From positions 152,637-216,636 of the forward strand of contig JAOIVW010000002.1 in assembly GCA_028224375.1 (NCBI GenBank): a DNA stretch of 64,000 nt, read 5' to 3'. The notes under the pieces are model-generated. The model was not told the origin of the DNA. It searched no databases and worked only from the letters and a program-made list of their open reading frames with translations. Positions 17,968 to 26,574 of this stretch are shown one piece after another. The translations under genes and the position numbers were made by a program. The DNA comes from Hellea sp. GTDB lineage: Bacteria > Pseudomonadota > Alphaproteobacteria > Caulobacterales > Maricaulaceae. Positions within the stretch are counted from its first letter, which is position 1; the number at the start of each line of letters is the position of its first letter.

Positions 17968-19306
17968 CGGAGAGATCCATCTTTTTCCGAATATTAGGAA
18001 AGTAAAAAGCCAGTGTTACGGCTCGCGCTATATAATACATTAAAAACGCAATCCAGATTCCATCTTTTCCTAGTCTTGGAGTCAAAACATAATGAGCGGC
18101 AATATAAATTGCAACAGCTGCAATGGCGGCATTACGCATTTGTACTGTATTGGTTGTGCCAATGAAAATACCGTCAAGCTGCCAAGCGGTAAACCCAGCA
18201 ATGGGCGCAAGCGCGCAATAGGGCAGATAGCGCAGCGCGCTCTCTATCACGGCGGGGTCTTTGGTCAGCAGCGCAATAAAGTGTGGTCCGCCGAAATATA
18301 TGGTGGCGGCAATCAGAAACGCAAAAATAACAGAGAACTCTGTGGTTAGCCTTATGGCTTTGTCAAAGCGTTTACGGTTCTTCGCGCCGTAAGCTGCCCC
18401 CGTCACGGCTTCGGCGGTATGGGCGAAAGCATCTAGTACTAGCGCGACCATGGTAATGAACTGCATCAAGATATGATAGCCCGCCAAAAAGATAACGCCT
18501 TGCGCGGCGGCGGCATTACCGAAAAAGCTAAAACCAATAGTGAGACACATTGTGCGAATAAAAATATTGCTGTTGGTGATACCGAGTTTTTTCAAAGCCT
18601 CTGGATTGAGCAAAGCCTTTTTCGATAGCGCTTCGGGTTTAAATCCGCCGCGAGCTTTGATGGCGGTATAAGCCAGCCATAAGCCAGCCGCCAGACCGCA
18701 CCATTCGGCTATGGCAGAGGCAATGCCAACGCCCCAAAGGCCCCAACCAAAGTGAATCACAAAAAGAGGCGAGAGCAGGATATTTACAACGTTTAAAACA
18801 ATCTGCATTTTCAGCGCCAGACCAGAACGGCCAATGCCGACAAACCAGCCCATCAGGGCGATAGAGGCGAGTGTCGCGGGCAGACCCCATAGCCTTGCGC
18901 CAATATAGATAGCGGCAGAACTTTCGACTTCGGGTGTTCCTGTGAAAATTTGAAAAGCGCCTGCGAGGAGCGGGAGTTGCGTTAAAAAAATCAACAGCCC
19001 GATGGTTAGGCCCAGCGGAACGGCTCTGATGAGATGCGCTTGCACGCCGCCTTCATCCCGCGCCCCGTCACTTTGCGCGGCCAGCCCTGCCGTACTCATA
19101 CGCAAGAATCCAAATCCCCAATAAGCGATGCCATAAATGACTGCGCCCAGCCCGATACCTGCCAGAGCGGTTGTCGAGCTATAACGGCCTATAACAAATG
19201 TATCGACGAGGCCGACAATGGGCGCGGCAGCATTGGCCAGCATAATGGGCCAGCTTTGGGTGAACACATTCCTTCGAGTAAGAGCTATGCCCCCAGCAGA
19301 GCTCAT
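17957..19306 (-). CDS. MATE family efflux transporter
   Basis: The 449-residue inner-membrane protein has about twelve hydrophobic segments in two similar halves. Its start region (NVFTQSWPIMLANAAAPIVGLVDTFVIG) is typical of DinF-like MATE exporters, which extrude drugs or metabolites using Na+ or H+ gradients. The start at 19306 is chosen because its ATG shares one base with the TAA of the upstream thioesterase gene (TAATG); an open frame 23 codons longer lies inside that gene. The cargo is unknown. Confidence 0.9.
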   Translation of the reverse strand: MSSAGGIALTRRNVFTQSWPIMLANAAAPIVGLVDTFVIGRYSSTTALAGIGLGAVIYGIAYWGFGFLRMSTAGLAAQSDGARDEGGVQAHLIRAVPLGLTIGLLIFLTQLPLLAGAFQIFTGTPEVESSAAIYIGARLWGLPATLASIALMGWFVGIGRSGLALKMQIVLNVVNILLSPLFVIHFGWGLWGVGIASAIAEWCGLAAGLWLAYTAIKARGGFKPEALSKKALLNPEALKKLGITNSNIFIRTMCLTIGFSFFGNAAAAQGVIFLAGYHILMQFITMVALVLDAFAHTAEAVTGAAYGAKNRKRFDKAIRLTTEFSVIFAFLIAATIYFGGPHFIALLTKDPAVIESALRYLPYCALAPIAGFTAWQLDGIFIGTTNTVQMRNAAIAAVAIYIAAHYVLTPRLGKDGIWIAFLMYYIARAVTLAFYFPNIRKKMDLSDGH

Positions 19307-19722
19307 TAGTCCGTCTTCGACAGGAGATAATGGCCTTGCATGGCCGCGATGGGTTTGTCGTAATCGTCTTGCCAAGCTTGCACCCGCACATTGGCCACGC
19401 GGCTACCCTGTTTGAATATTACAGCGCGGGCATAAGTATCTTTGGGGTGACCCTTACGCAGATAATCTACATTAATTCCGATGGGTTTCGGCAAGGGGCG
19501 TTCGGCGTCTTGATCAATCAGCAATTGGATAATCGCTGCCATTTCCATCAGCCCGCTAATCGCGCCGCCATGAAGTGCGGGCAAGGTTGGGTTGCCGATA
19601 TTGGTCTCTATAAAAGGCATAACCAGTGTGAACTCTTCGTTGATGAGAAGAGGTTTTAATCCTAAAGTTTCAGCATATGGAATGCGGGAGAGCTCTTTTG
19701 ATATTCTATCGTCCCTTACCAT
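19306..19722 (-). CDS. PaaI-type hotdog thioesterase (second of pair)
   Basis: The 138-residue protein has the hotdog-fold thioesterase motif HGGAISGLMEMA and the following strand YLRKGHPKDTYARAVI. Such enzymes cleave acyl-CoA thioesters. Its start overlaps the upstream thioesterase gene by seven bases and its stop overlaps the MATE start. It resembles that neighbour at moderate level, so the pair probably arose by duplication and may form a heteromeric enzyme. The acyl substrate cannot be read from the sequence. Confidence 0.85.
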   Translation of the reverse strand: MVRDDRISKELSRIPYAETLGLKPLLINEEFTLVMPFIETNIGNPTLPALHGGAISGLMEMAAIIQLLIDQDAERPLPKPIGINVDYLRKGHPKDTYARAVIFKQGSRVANVRVQAWQDDYDKPIAAMQGHYLLSKTD

Positions 19723-20177
19723 GCCTTGGCATCCTTCGGGCGAAGACCTGTGGCCATGAATGTGGCTTGGGCCATTGCGACCGGGTCATCCTCATCGCCG
19801 TCATGGGCAATGGCGCGCAGGAAAGCGACATGCTTAGTGGTCTTATAACAATGGGCTTGGGCAATGATGGTCTCGCCCGGTTTGGCCGCGCGCATATAAT
19901 CTATGGAGAGGTTAAGCGTCGCGCAGGCGCTGGGTTCATCAAATCCAGCAATCGCGGCTAGACCGCAGGCTTGGTCGAGCAATGTCGTTACGGCTCCTCC
20001 ATGTAGAACCTTGGTATCAGGATCGCCAATGAGGTCAGGGTTATAAGGCAGGCTCATCGTGGCGCGGCCTTTATCAACCGCGACGAATTTAATGCCGAGC
20101 TTTTTACCGTGCGGCGTATGCTCCGCCAGTGTTGGCCCCAGCTCCCATAATTTTTGTATAAAATCATTACTTGCCAT
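19716..20177 (-). CDS. PaaI-type hotdog thioesterase (first of pair)
   Basis: The 153-residue protein carries the hotdog motif HGGAVTTLLDQACG, with the catalytic acidic residue of the family at Asp in LLDQ, and the conserved NLSIDYMRAAKPGE strand. It would hydrolyse acyl- or aryl-CoA thioesters. It starts ten bases after the serine hydrolase gene and overlaps the next thioesterase gene by seven bases. Confidence 0.87.
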   Translation of the reverse strand: MASNDFIQKLWELGPTLAEHTPHGKKLGIKFVAVDKGRATMSLPYNPDLIGDPDTKVLHGGAVTTLLDQACGLAAIAGFDEPSACATLNLSIDYMRAAKPGETIIAQAHCYKTTKHVAFLRAIAHDGDEDDPVAMAQATFMATGLRPKDAKAW

Positions 20178-20187
20178 GAGGCTATCC

Positions 20188-21324
20188 TTAGAGACTCTCG
20201 TAGAGGGCGTCTATGAGGCGTCTTGGCCGCATATCCCCTATAAGCGTATTCTCTTGGCGGTTCATGACATAAGCGCCGTGAAGTCCTGTGACTGGGTCAG
20301 CAAAGACACAAGACCCGCCCCAACCGCTATGGCCCACAGTTTCAGCGTTAGGCCCGTAAAAATAATTAGGGGCGTTGCGCATTACGCCCGCCGCAAAATC
20401 TACATCGAATGGCACAACAAGATTGGGGCCTGAGATGCGAGACTGGCGCAGGAACCCAACAATGTCTTCTGAAAGATATTTTGTCTGCTCAACATTTCCG
20501 TCCACAGCCATTTGCATCAGCCTTGCGAGGCCTTTGGCTGTGGCTTGGCAATTACTGCCTGCAAATTCTGCTTGGCGCCATTCGCTGACAGGGCGGCCCC
20601 CAGGCGAAGAGCTTTTATTCATAAAGGCGGCTTTCGTCGCGGCGTTCATCTCGCCCAAATCCGCCATAGCTTTCGGCTTTATCATGGTTGAGCAGCGGTG
20701 ATGTTCCTCTTCGGGCAGGCCAATCCATACATCAATATCATTTGGCGCGCAGAGATCCTCGCGCAAGATGCGGCCAAGGCTGCGCATATCTTTATCGGCC
20801 CGCCTTGCAATCTCGCCTGCCAAAAATCCAAAGGTGACGGGATGATAGCCGCTGGCGGAGCCCGGCGGGAAGATCGGTTCTTGCGCGGCAAGCTCAGTGC
20901 AGGTCTTATCCCAATCATACCAATCTTCAGGGCTCCAGTCGGGATTAGTGATGCCTGACAATCCAGCTTGATGCGACATGACTTGCGCGACGGACATCTC
21001 GCCTTTGCCATGGGCGGCAAATTCGGGCCAAAGGGTTGAGACAAGTTGATTATAGCCCAAACGGTCTAGATCAGCGAGGTGGGCAATCACTAAGGCCGCC
21101 ACCGCTTTCCCTGAAGAAAAAACCGAAAACAGCGTGTCATCCTTGACGGGTTCAGTCTTTTTACGGTCCGACCAGCCGCCTTTTAAATCAATTAAAAGCT
21201 CGCCATCCCGATAGACACAAAATTGCGCGCCATGCTCTAAATCATTGTCGAAATTAGCTTTAAAAGCCTCGGCAACAGGCTCCAGCCCTGAAGCTGTAAA
21301 AATATCAAAAGGCGTATCGGTCAT
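20188..21324 (-). CDS. Beta-lactamase-fold serine hydrolase (class C / EstB-like)
   Basis: The 378-residue protein has the serine-hydrolase motif SSGK (Ser70-Lys73), the second-motif tyrosine in GYHPVTFG and a C-terminal HSGWGGS replacing the KTG box. This pattern is that of EstB-like esterases rather than true beta-lactamases. There is no signal peptide, so it is cytosolic and unlikely to protect against beta-lactams. Its ATG overlaps the pdxY stop (ATGA) and it is the second gene of the operon. Confidence 0.88.
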   Translation of the reverse strand: MTDTPFDIFTASGLEPVAEAFKANFDNDLEHGAQFCVYRDGELLIDLKGGWSDRKKTEPVKDDTLFSVFSSGKAVAALVIAHLADLDRLGYNQLVSTLWPEFAAHGKGEMSVAQVMSHQAGLSGITNPDWSPEDWYDWDKTCTELAAQEPIFPPGSASGYHPVTFGFLAGEIARRADKDMRSLGRILREDLCAPNDIDVWIGLPEEEHHRCSTMIKPKAMADLGEMNAATKAAFMNKSSSPGGRPVSEWRQAEFAGSNCQATAKGLARLMQMAVDGNVEQTKYLSEDIVGFLRQSRISGPNLVVPFDVDFAAGVMRNAPNYFYGPNAETVGHSGWGGSCVFADPVTGLHGAYVMNRQENTLIGDMRPRRLIDALYESL

Positions 21325-22136
21325 AAGATTTCAATCGGTAAAGGTTTGGCAATAAGAAGCGCGTCTTGCTCGCGAATAAGGGGCAGTTCTCCGGCGTCGG
21401 ACTCAATCGCGGCTGTCAGCACCGCAAATATACTGGCCACGGATTTAGCCAGAGCATCGCGGCGCAAATCCCCTAGCAAAAGATGAGCTAAAAATGTTGC
21501 CGCCAAACTGTCGCCGCCGCCATGGGGCACAGAGTCAAATTTGTCATGATAAACAAAATAACGCGCCGGGCCGTCTGTGAACACTGCGCCAATGCTAGTT
21601 TTGTGCGGTACAGAGGTGACAAGGGCGGCTATGTTCAGGCTCGCGGCGCTACCTATTATGCTTTCTAGGGTGAGGGCAGGCGTGTCCGTTATATAAGAGA
21701 GCTCCCAGGCATTAGGCGTTATCACATCGGCCAGAGGCAAAAGCTTTGCGATGATGGCTTTCGCGCGGCTCTCGGGAATATAGAGTTCGCCATGATCTCC
21801 CATAACGGGGTCCACTAGGGCAATAGCTTCAGGATTGGCGGCTTTAACATCGGCAATAATCTCGGCTGCGACATTAATATGGGCATCATCTGCCAGATAT
21901 CCTGTCATGACAGCATCAATGGGCATGTTCTGCTTCTTAATCGCCGCCCACATATCGCGCAGATGCTCAGCAGATAGGGACTGACCGCCCGGCGCGCCCC
22001 ATCCGGGGTGCCGTCCTAATACGGTTGTCGGGATAACAATGGTCTCAATACCTAAGCGGCGCAGGCAAAAGGCGCTAGCCGTCGCGCCAACACGGCTGGC
22101 GGCGACATAGGATGATATTACCAAAGCGGTTTTCAT
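21321..22136 (-). CDS. pdxY: Pyridoxal kinase
   Basis: PdxY phosphorylates pyridoxal in vitamin B6 salvage. The 271-residue protein has the ribokinase-like fold, the N-terminal SYVAASRVG substrate-binding segment, VDPVMGDHGELY, and the anion-hole/catalytic-base motif GGGDSLAATF. ATG at 22136 is chosen because MKTALVISS matches the family; the frame is open ten codons further. It is the first gene of the overlapping minus-strand operon. Confidence 0.9.
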   Translation of the reverse strand: MKTALVISSYVAASRVGATASAFCLRRLGIETIVIPTTVLGRHPGWGAPGGQSLSAEHLRDMWAAIKKQNMPIDAVMTGYLADDAHINVAAEIIADVKAANPEAIALVDPVMGDHGELYIPESRAKAIIAKLLPLADVITPNAWELSYITDTPALTLESIIGSAASLNIAALVTSVPHKTSIGAVFTDGPARYFVYHDKFDSVPHGGGDSLAATFLAHLLLGDLRRDALAKSVASIFAVLTAAIESDAGELPLIREQDALLIAKPLPIEIL

Positions 22137-22183
22137 AAGGGTTATGTGACGATATAAGCCACTCAAATCAATCGGAGTTTCAT

Positions 22184-22531
22184 ATGTCTTTGAAAATTTA
22201 CCACAATCCTCGCTGTTCTAAGTCCAGACAGACCCTGAAACTCATTGAGGATGCCGGAGAGACGGTGGAGACAGTTCTATATCTAGACGAGCCGTTATCT
22301 GAGGCCGACATAGGCGCGCTTTTGGCAAAATTGGGCTTTAAAGAGGCGCGGCAGATGATGCGCAGGGGCGAAGCTATATATAAAGAGTTGAATTTAAAGG
22401 ATGAAAGCGACGAAAAAGCGCTCATTCGGGCCATGGCTAAGCATCCTAAGCTGATTGAACGCCCGATTGTGGTTAAAGGAAACCGCGCAATTATGGGCCG
22501 TCCGCCCGAAAATGTGCAAATTTTCCTCTAA
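22184..22531 (+). CDS. arsC: Arsenate reductase (glutaredoxin type, ArsC/Spx family)
   Basis: The 115-residue protein has the thioredoxin-like ArsC fold with catalytic Cys11 in HNPRCSKSRQT and a C-terminal RPIVVKGNRAIMGRPPE segment carrying the conserved Arg residues. It probably reduces arsenate with glutathione/glutaredoxin. No ars operon genes (arsB/arsR) are adjacent, so a YfgD-like general role is also possible. It is divergent from pdxY with a 47-base gap. Confidence 0.88.
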   Translation: MSLKIYHNPRCSKSRQTLKLIEDAGETVETVLYLDEPLSEADIGALLAKLGFKEARQMMRRGEAIYKELNLKDESDEKALIRAMAKHPKLIERPIVVKGNRAIMGRPPENVQIFL

Positions 22532-22640
22532 ATCCTAAAAAAATACGCCAAGTAAACGCCTTGTTAAGCAAACCACGTCATTCCTCTCATTAACCATAGT
22601 TTTCCTGTGTCTTTCAGGATGGCTTATTCGGAGGAACGAG

Positions 22641-23984
22641 ATGCGCTTAGCTGTGTGCACTTTATCGGCGGTTTTACTATCGGGCTGTTCTTGGCTTGGC
22701 GGTGCTGGCAATGTCTTTAATGGCGGTGGTCAAGGCCACAATGCCAACTCGTCTCAATATCAATATGGCGCTGGTCAAGCTGCACGTGGTCAACATCAAT
22801 ATCGGGCGCAGGGTAATCCGTGTCAGGTTTATTCGCCGCAAGCCCCTATTCCGCAAGGCTGTCATCCGTCTCAAGTCACGCTCGGCACAGCCGGCGGCTT
22901 CCCGCAGCAGCCTAATTTTGGCGGTGGTCAATATACTAGCCAAGGATATGGGTCTCATGCAGGCGTTGCCCATCAGCAAGCCGCGAGTTATAATCCGCGT
23001 AAGAATAAGCTGCGTAAGCCACGTTTCCGCGGATCTTTATCTTTAGGCGTTGAAAAAAGCGTTTCAGGGAGCCTTTTAAGCTTCAGTGACGTGGGAGATT
23101 TAGATCCTGCAGCCGGTTATAATCCTCAGAATTTTAATCAGGTTTTTGTCAATGGCACGCCTGCAGACGGACAAGTCACAACAACGACTTACACGGCAAA
23201 CAGCCAGACGCGCGATGAATTTGGCGCTCCAGCTGGTGCGACGCAAGCAGATATCTTTGCGCCCAATAGTTTTGATGCCTTAAACGCACCGGACATTTCT
23301 TTTGACGATGTTTATTCAACGCCCGCGAGAATTGCTGGCGGTGCCGAATATATATTGTCGCCAAAAACAACTTTATTCGCAAATGCGGGCTACTCTTATG
23401 CAGAAGGTAAGAGCACATCGACTGCAGCCTCAATCATTGCAACGCCTTATGAATTTACGTCCGTTCAAAATTTTGATGCGGCCGGCGTGGCAGACGGTGC
23501 CCCTATTGAGACAATTGTAGCTGGCAATAGCACACAAATTGCGAATTTTGGCTATGATTTTACGGATATGAAGCGCATTGATCTCGAAGCTGGGGCAAGA
23601 CGTTATTTTGATCCGATTGTGAAGTCACAAGGCTATAAAACACTTACACCATTTGTCGGAGCTTCAGTCGGAGCCTCACGTTATAACTCAGTGTCGTATG
23701 ACGTTGTTCAAACACAATCAGCCTATATTGATTCATTTCCAGCGTCGACAGGCGACGGGACCTTTGAAATTTCAGGTCCCGCCACACGCGTTGATCTTTA
23801 TGACAGTCAATGGGTTGCCTCAGGTCAGCTAAATGCTGGCATGGAGTGGCAAGTTACACCTAAAACAGCTTTTGCATTTGAAACAGGCGTCCGTATCGAA
23901 GGCGCTCGCGATTATAGCAACGGTGTAAAGGGTGACACGAATGTAGCAATTCCCGTTACAATAAGAGGAAGTTACAATTTTTAG
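22641..23984 (+). CDS. Surface lipoprotein with beta-barrel-like C-terminus, paralogue A
   Basis: The 447-residue protein has a lipoprotein signal (LLSGC, Cys16; same MRLAVC start as its neighbour). A Gln/Gly/Tyr/His-rich low-complexity region (about 20-115) comes next, then a region of alternating hydrophobic strands ending in Phe (TIRGSYNF). The terminal aromatic residue and GxRxY-type strands resemble an outer-membrane beta-barrel. Landmarks shared with the next two genes include SFDDVYS, LSPKTTLFANAGYSYAEG, EAGARRYF and FETGVRIE. A strong ribosome site GGAGG (22630-22634) precedes the ATG. Function unknown. Confidence 0.75.
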   Translation: MRLAVCTLSAVLLSGCSWLGGAGNVFNGGGQGHNANSSQYQYGAGQAARGQHQYRAQGNPCQVYSPQAPIPQGCHPSQVTLGTAGGFPQQPNFGGGQYTSQGYGSHAGVAHQQAASYNPRKNKLRKPRFRGSLSLGVEKSVSGSLLSFSDVGDLDPAAGYNPQNFNQVFVNGTPADGQVTTTTYTANSQTRDEFGAPAGATQADIFAPNSFDALNAPDISFDDVYSTPARIAGGAEYILSPKTTLFANAGYSYAEGKSTSTAASIIATPYEFTSVQNFDAAGVADGAPIETIVAGNSTQIANFGYDFTDMKRIDLEAGARRYFDPIVKSQGYKTLTPFVGASVGASRYNSVSYDVVQTQSAYIDSFPASTGDGTFEISGPATRVDLYDSQWVASGQLNAGMEWQVTPKTAFAFETGVRIEGARDYSNGVKGDTNVAIPVTIRGSYNF

Positions 23985-24095
23985 CTAAATAACTGGAAAA
24001 CTTAAGGTTTTGTTTCCGATTTAGAAACTAAATTTTAAACATACAGTGTTTTAAACAAAGACAGTTAGTCTTTAACGAAGAAAAGGGAGGCCGAT

Positions 24096-25424
24096 ATGCG
24101 GCTCGCAGTTTGCGCTTTATCAGCGGTTTTATTGTCAGGATGTTCTTGGCTCGGTGGGGGCGGTCACGGCTCTTCAAGTGGTGCGTATGGAGTAAATTGT
24201 GCTCCAACGGGAACAGGTTATTACGGCGGCGGTCAATCCGGCGCATGTGGCCCAGCAGGTGGATATGGCGTAGCCAATGGTTACGGCGCAGGCGCAGGAT
24301 ACGGCCAAGCAGGTTTCGGCCAAGGTGCTGGATACGGTGCTGGGGCTGGTTACGGCCAAGGTGCTGGATATGGTGCAGGTGCTGGTTACGGCGCTCAAGG
24401 CTATGGCGGACAAGGTTTTGGAGCTCAGGGCTTTGGCGGACAAGGTTTCGGCGGACAAGCTGTAGGCGCAGGTCTTGCGGCTAATGGTGTCGGCGCAAAT
24501 GGCTACACATTACAAGGTTATCAGGGTGCATATGGCGCGAACCCTGCGGTAACAACACTCGGCGCAGGTGCAGGATACGGCTCAGCTGTATACGGACAAA
24601 ATGTTGTCGGAACACAATATAATAACGGACAATATGTTCAAGGCGCTGGTGTTCAAACAGTTCAAGGCGCTCCTTATTATGTGCCGCAGCCTTACCCGGC
24701 TTATTACGGCGTTCCGCAACTTCGCGGCGTAGGCGCAGCTCTACCTTTCGGTTTTGAGGCCGTCGGCGGAACAGAATTTGATATTGGCGGAGATATCTTT
24801 GACGGTAAAAAAGGCGGCCCAAGTGTAGGCGGCGGCGGCAGAGCCGGTGACATTGACAACATCAGCTATGATGATGCTTTTGGTACGACCTATTCAATCG
24901 GCGGACTCTTCTCATATGATGTTGGTCCCAATACAACCGTATTAGGCGGCGGTAATTATGCGACTGCTGACGGCAACCGCGTCAGCACAGGCAGCTTTGA
25001 ATCCGGTAGTTTTGATCCTACCACGGGAGATTTCACGTCAACCGGGCCTGAGCGTACGCTCACAGGAGAGTTCGACGACTTGAATACTTACACGATTGAA
25101 GGTGGCGTCCGTCAATATGTCGGCGGCAATCAAGTCGTACGTCCTTATGTCACTGGATTAGGCGGATTTACTTACAATGAAAGCGTTGATTTGACTCAAA
25201 CACATGATGATGATGGCACTCTCTTTAATGAGCAAGAGTTTATCCAATCAGGGTGGCGTCCAACAGCTGCAGGTCTTGTCGGCGCAGAAGTCGCTGTCGG
25301 GAACAGAGCCGCAATTGGTATCGAGTCCGGCATTCGCTGGCGCGATAACCTGAAAACAAACGCAGGCGGTGCAGATGATCGCTGGACAATTCCTGTTAAT
25401 CTTCGCGGCCGGATTGCTTTCTAA
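24096..25424 (+). CDS. Surface lipoprotein with glycine-tyrosine repeats and beta-barrel-like C-terminus, paralogue B
   Basis: The 442-residue protein has the same lipoprotein signal (Cys16 in LLSGC). Its N-terminal third is extremely rich in Gly, Tyr, Ala and Gln, with repeats of GYGAGAGYGQ between residues 62 and 121. The C-terminal 200 residues are strand-like and end in RGRIAF. Shared landmarks are SYDDAFGT, TVLGGGNYATADG, IEGGVRQYV, SGWRPTAAGLVGAE and GIESGIRW. GGGAGG-like ribosome site GGGAGG lies at 24085-24090. It is followed by a strong terminator. It is probably an abundant envelope protein; the role is unknown. Confidence 0.75.
   Translation: MRLAVCALSAVLLSGCSWLGGGGHGSSSGAYGVNCAPTGTGYYGGGQSGACGPAGGYGVANGYGAGAGYGQAGFGQGAGYGAGAGYGQGAGYGAGAGYGAQGYGGQGFGAQGFGGQGFGGQAVGAGLAANGVGANGYTLQGYQGAYGANPAVTTLGAGAGYGSAVYGQNVVGTQYNNGQYVQGAGVQTVQGAPYYVPQPYPAYYGVPQLRGVGAALPFGFEAVGGTEFDIGGDIFDGKKGGPSVGGGGRAGDIDNISYDDAFGTTYSIGGLFSYDVGPNTTVLGGGNYATADGNRVSTGSFESGSFDPTTGDFTSTGPERTLTGEFDDLNTYTIEGGVRQYVGGNQVVRPYVTGLGGFTYNESVDLTQTHDDDGTLFNEQEFIQSGWRPTAAGLVGAEVAVGNRAAIGIESGIRWRDNLKTNAGGADDRWTIPVNLRGRIAF
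24279..24458 (+). repeat. In-frame tandem repeat coding for Gly-Tyr-Ala-Gln units
   Basis: Imperfect tandem units coding for GYGAGAGYGQGA and later GGQGF-A/G fill about 180 bases inside paralogue B. Unit boundaries keep the reading frame, so slippage would change length without breaking the protein. Related but shorter Gly/Gln tracts are in paralogues A and C. Confidence 0.75.
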
Positions 25425-25450
25425 TTAAGCCGAAATTAACCAAGAATACA

Positions 25451-25478
25451 AAAGCCCGGGTCATTGGCCCGGGCTTTT
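25451..25478 (+). terminator. Rho-independent terminator after paralogue B
   Basis: A perfect ten-base stem AAAGCCCGGG / CCCGGGCTTT with a seven-base loop is followed by five T residues. It ends the transcript of the first two lipoprotein genes, so paralogue C has its own promoter. Confidence 0.9.
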
Positions 25479-25609
25479 TGCTATTTCTTTAAGACTTTCC
25501 CTTAAAGGCCTATTTAACAAAATCGAGTTGGCCTTGTCTTTGCAACGTAGTGTTTCAAATCTGAAGTTCGCGGCAATTGTGCCAATTCGAAACAACAGGG
25601 AATGGAACT

Positions 25610-26464
25610 ATGCGTATTTTATTAGCTGGTGCAGCAGCAATTGCACTTTCAGGATGTTCTTGGTTAGGTCTGGGCGGCAACCACGATTACAAAAATTATG
25701 GCTATAATGGCCAAACAGGCAATTACGGCTATCAAGCTGACAGAGTCGCGCCAAAGGCGTGTCATAGCGGTCAGTGTTTAAGCCGTTGGAACCTTGAAGG
25801 CGCTATCGGACCGTCATTCGCAGTCGGCGGCACAGCCATAAGCGGCGAACAAATCAACGCTTCACAAGGTACAGCTATTCGCAATATCGATAGTGATGAT
25901 GTTTTCGATACAGGATGGCGCGGTGAGTTGGGCGGCTCTTATGCGCTAAGCCCGAACCGTAAAATCACGGCAAACGGTTTTTATGAGCACGCCAATGGCG
26001 GAGATGTTGTAGATTGGGGCACACTAAACGGTGCCTCTCTTCAGGGCGGCTTGTCAGATTATGATGCATATGGTGCTGAAGTTGGCCTTCGTCAATATTT
26101 CGCTCCGCGCCGTGCTCCGCTTGTGAAATCAATTCGTCCGTATATCGAAGGTAAACTCGGCGCAGCCTATCTTGAGGACATTAATTTAAATAATGTCACA
26201 ACAACGGCTGGCGGCGTGGTAACGAATGTTCCTGATCTACCATTTTATGAAAGTGGTTGGGTTCCAACAGCTGCAGGTATGATTGGTATTGAAACACCTA
26301 TCGCTAGATATACAACAATCGGTCTTGAGACAGGTCTGCGTTATACGGGCACGCCTAAAACCGACACATCTGCTCTTAGTCCGGGCACGCCATTAGCGGG
26401 CACGAATAATGGCGGCGCACGTTATTCTATTCCGGTTATGCTGCGCGGTCGTTATCGCTTCTAA
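25610..26464 (+). CDS. Surface lipoprotein with beta-barrel-like C-terminus, paralogue C
   Basis: The 284-residue protein is the shortest of three. Its lipoprotein signal (MRILLAGAAAIALSGC, Cys16) is followed by only a brief Gly/Tyr/Asn stretch (about 20-45) and then the same strand-rich region: NIDSDDVFDT, LSPNRKITANGFYEHANGG, EVGLRQYF, SGWVPTAAGMIGIE, GLETGLRY and the end RGRYRF. ATG at 25610 is chosen because it gives the lipobox; a GTG eleven codons upstream does not. Loss or gain of the low-complexity part distinguishes the paralogues. Function unknown. Confidence 0.75.
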   Translation: MRILLAGAAAIALSGCSWLGLGGNHDYKNYGYNGQTGNYGYQADRVAPKACHSGQCLSRWNLEGAIGPSFAVGGTAISGEQINASQGTAIRNIDSDDVFDTGWRGELGGSYALSPNRKITANGFYEHANGGDVVDWGTLNGASLQGGLSDYDAYGAEVGLRQYFAPRRAPLVKSIRPYIEGKLGAAYLEDINLNNVTTTAGGVVTNVPDLPFYESGWVPTAAGMIGIETPIARYTTIGLETGLRYTGTPKTDTSALSPGTPLAGTNNGGARYSIPVMLRGRYRF

Positions 26465-26520
26465 GCAAATTTTACATAGAGTCATCGTTCGGGTTTAGGC
26501 CTGAATGAGTGGGGGCCTAA

Positions 26521-26546
26521 CCCTGGCAGGAAACTGTCAGGGTTTT
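26521..26546 (+). terminator. Rho-independent terminator after paralogue C
   Basis: CCCTGGCAG pairs with CTGTCAGGG around a GAAA tetraloop (one G-T pair), followed by TTTT. It sits between the convergent paralogue C and DUF885 genes. Confidence 0.85.
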
Positions 26547-26574
26547 GTCGTTTCAGAAGGCAAATTAAAGACCA

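Noticed and set aside
20188..21324. Antibiotic-resistance beta-lactamase
   Set aside because: No signal peptide and an HSGWGG motif instead of KTG; the pattern fits an EstB-like esterase.
24279..24458. Regular short repeats resembling a CRISPR array
   Set aside because: The units are 12-36 bases, contiguous and in frame, coding for Gly-Tyr-Ala; there are no unique spacers and no cas genes.
25503..25520. CtrA-type site (TTAA-N7-TTAAC) before paralogue C
   Set aside because: The half sites TTAA and TTAAC are eight bases apart rather than seven, and no other evidence supports it.
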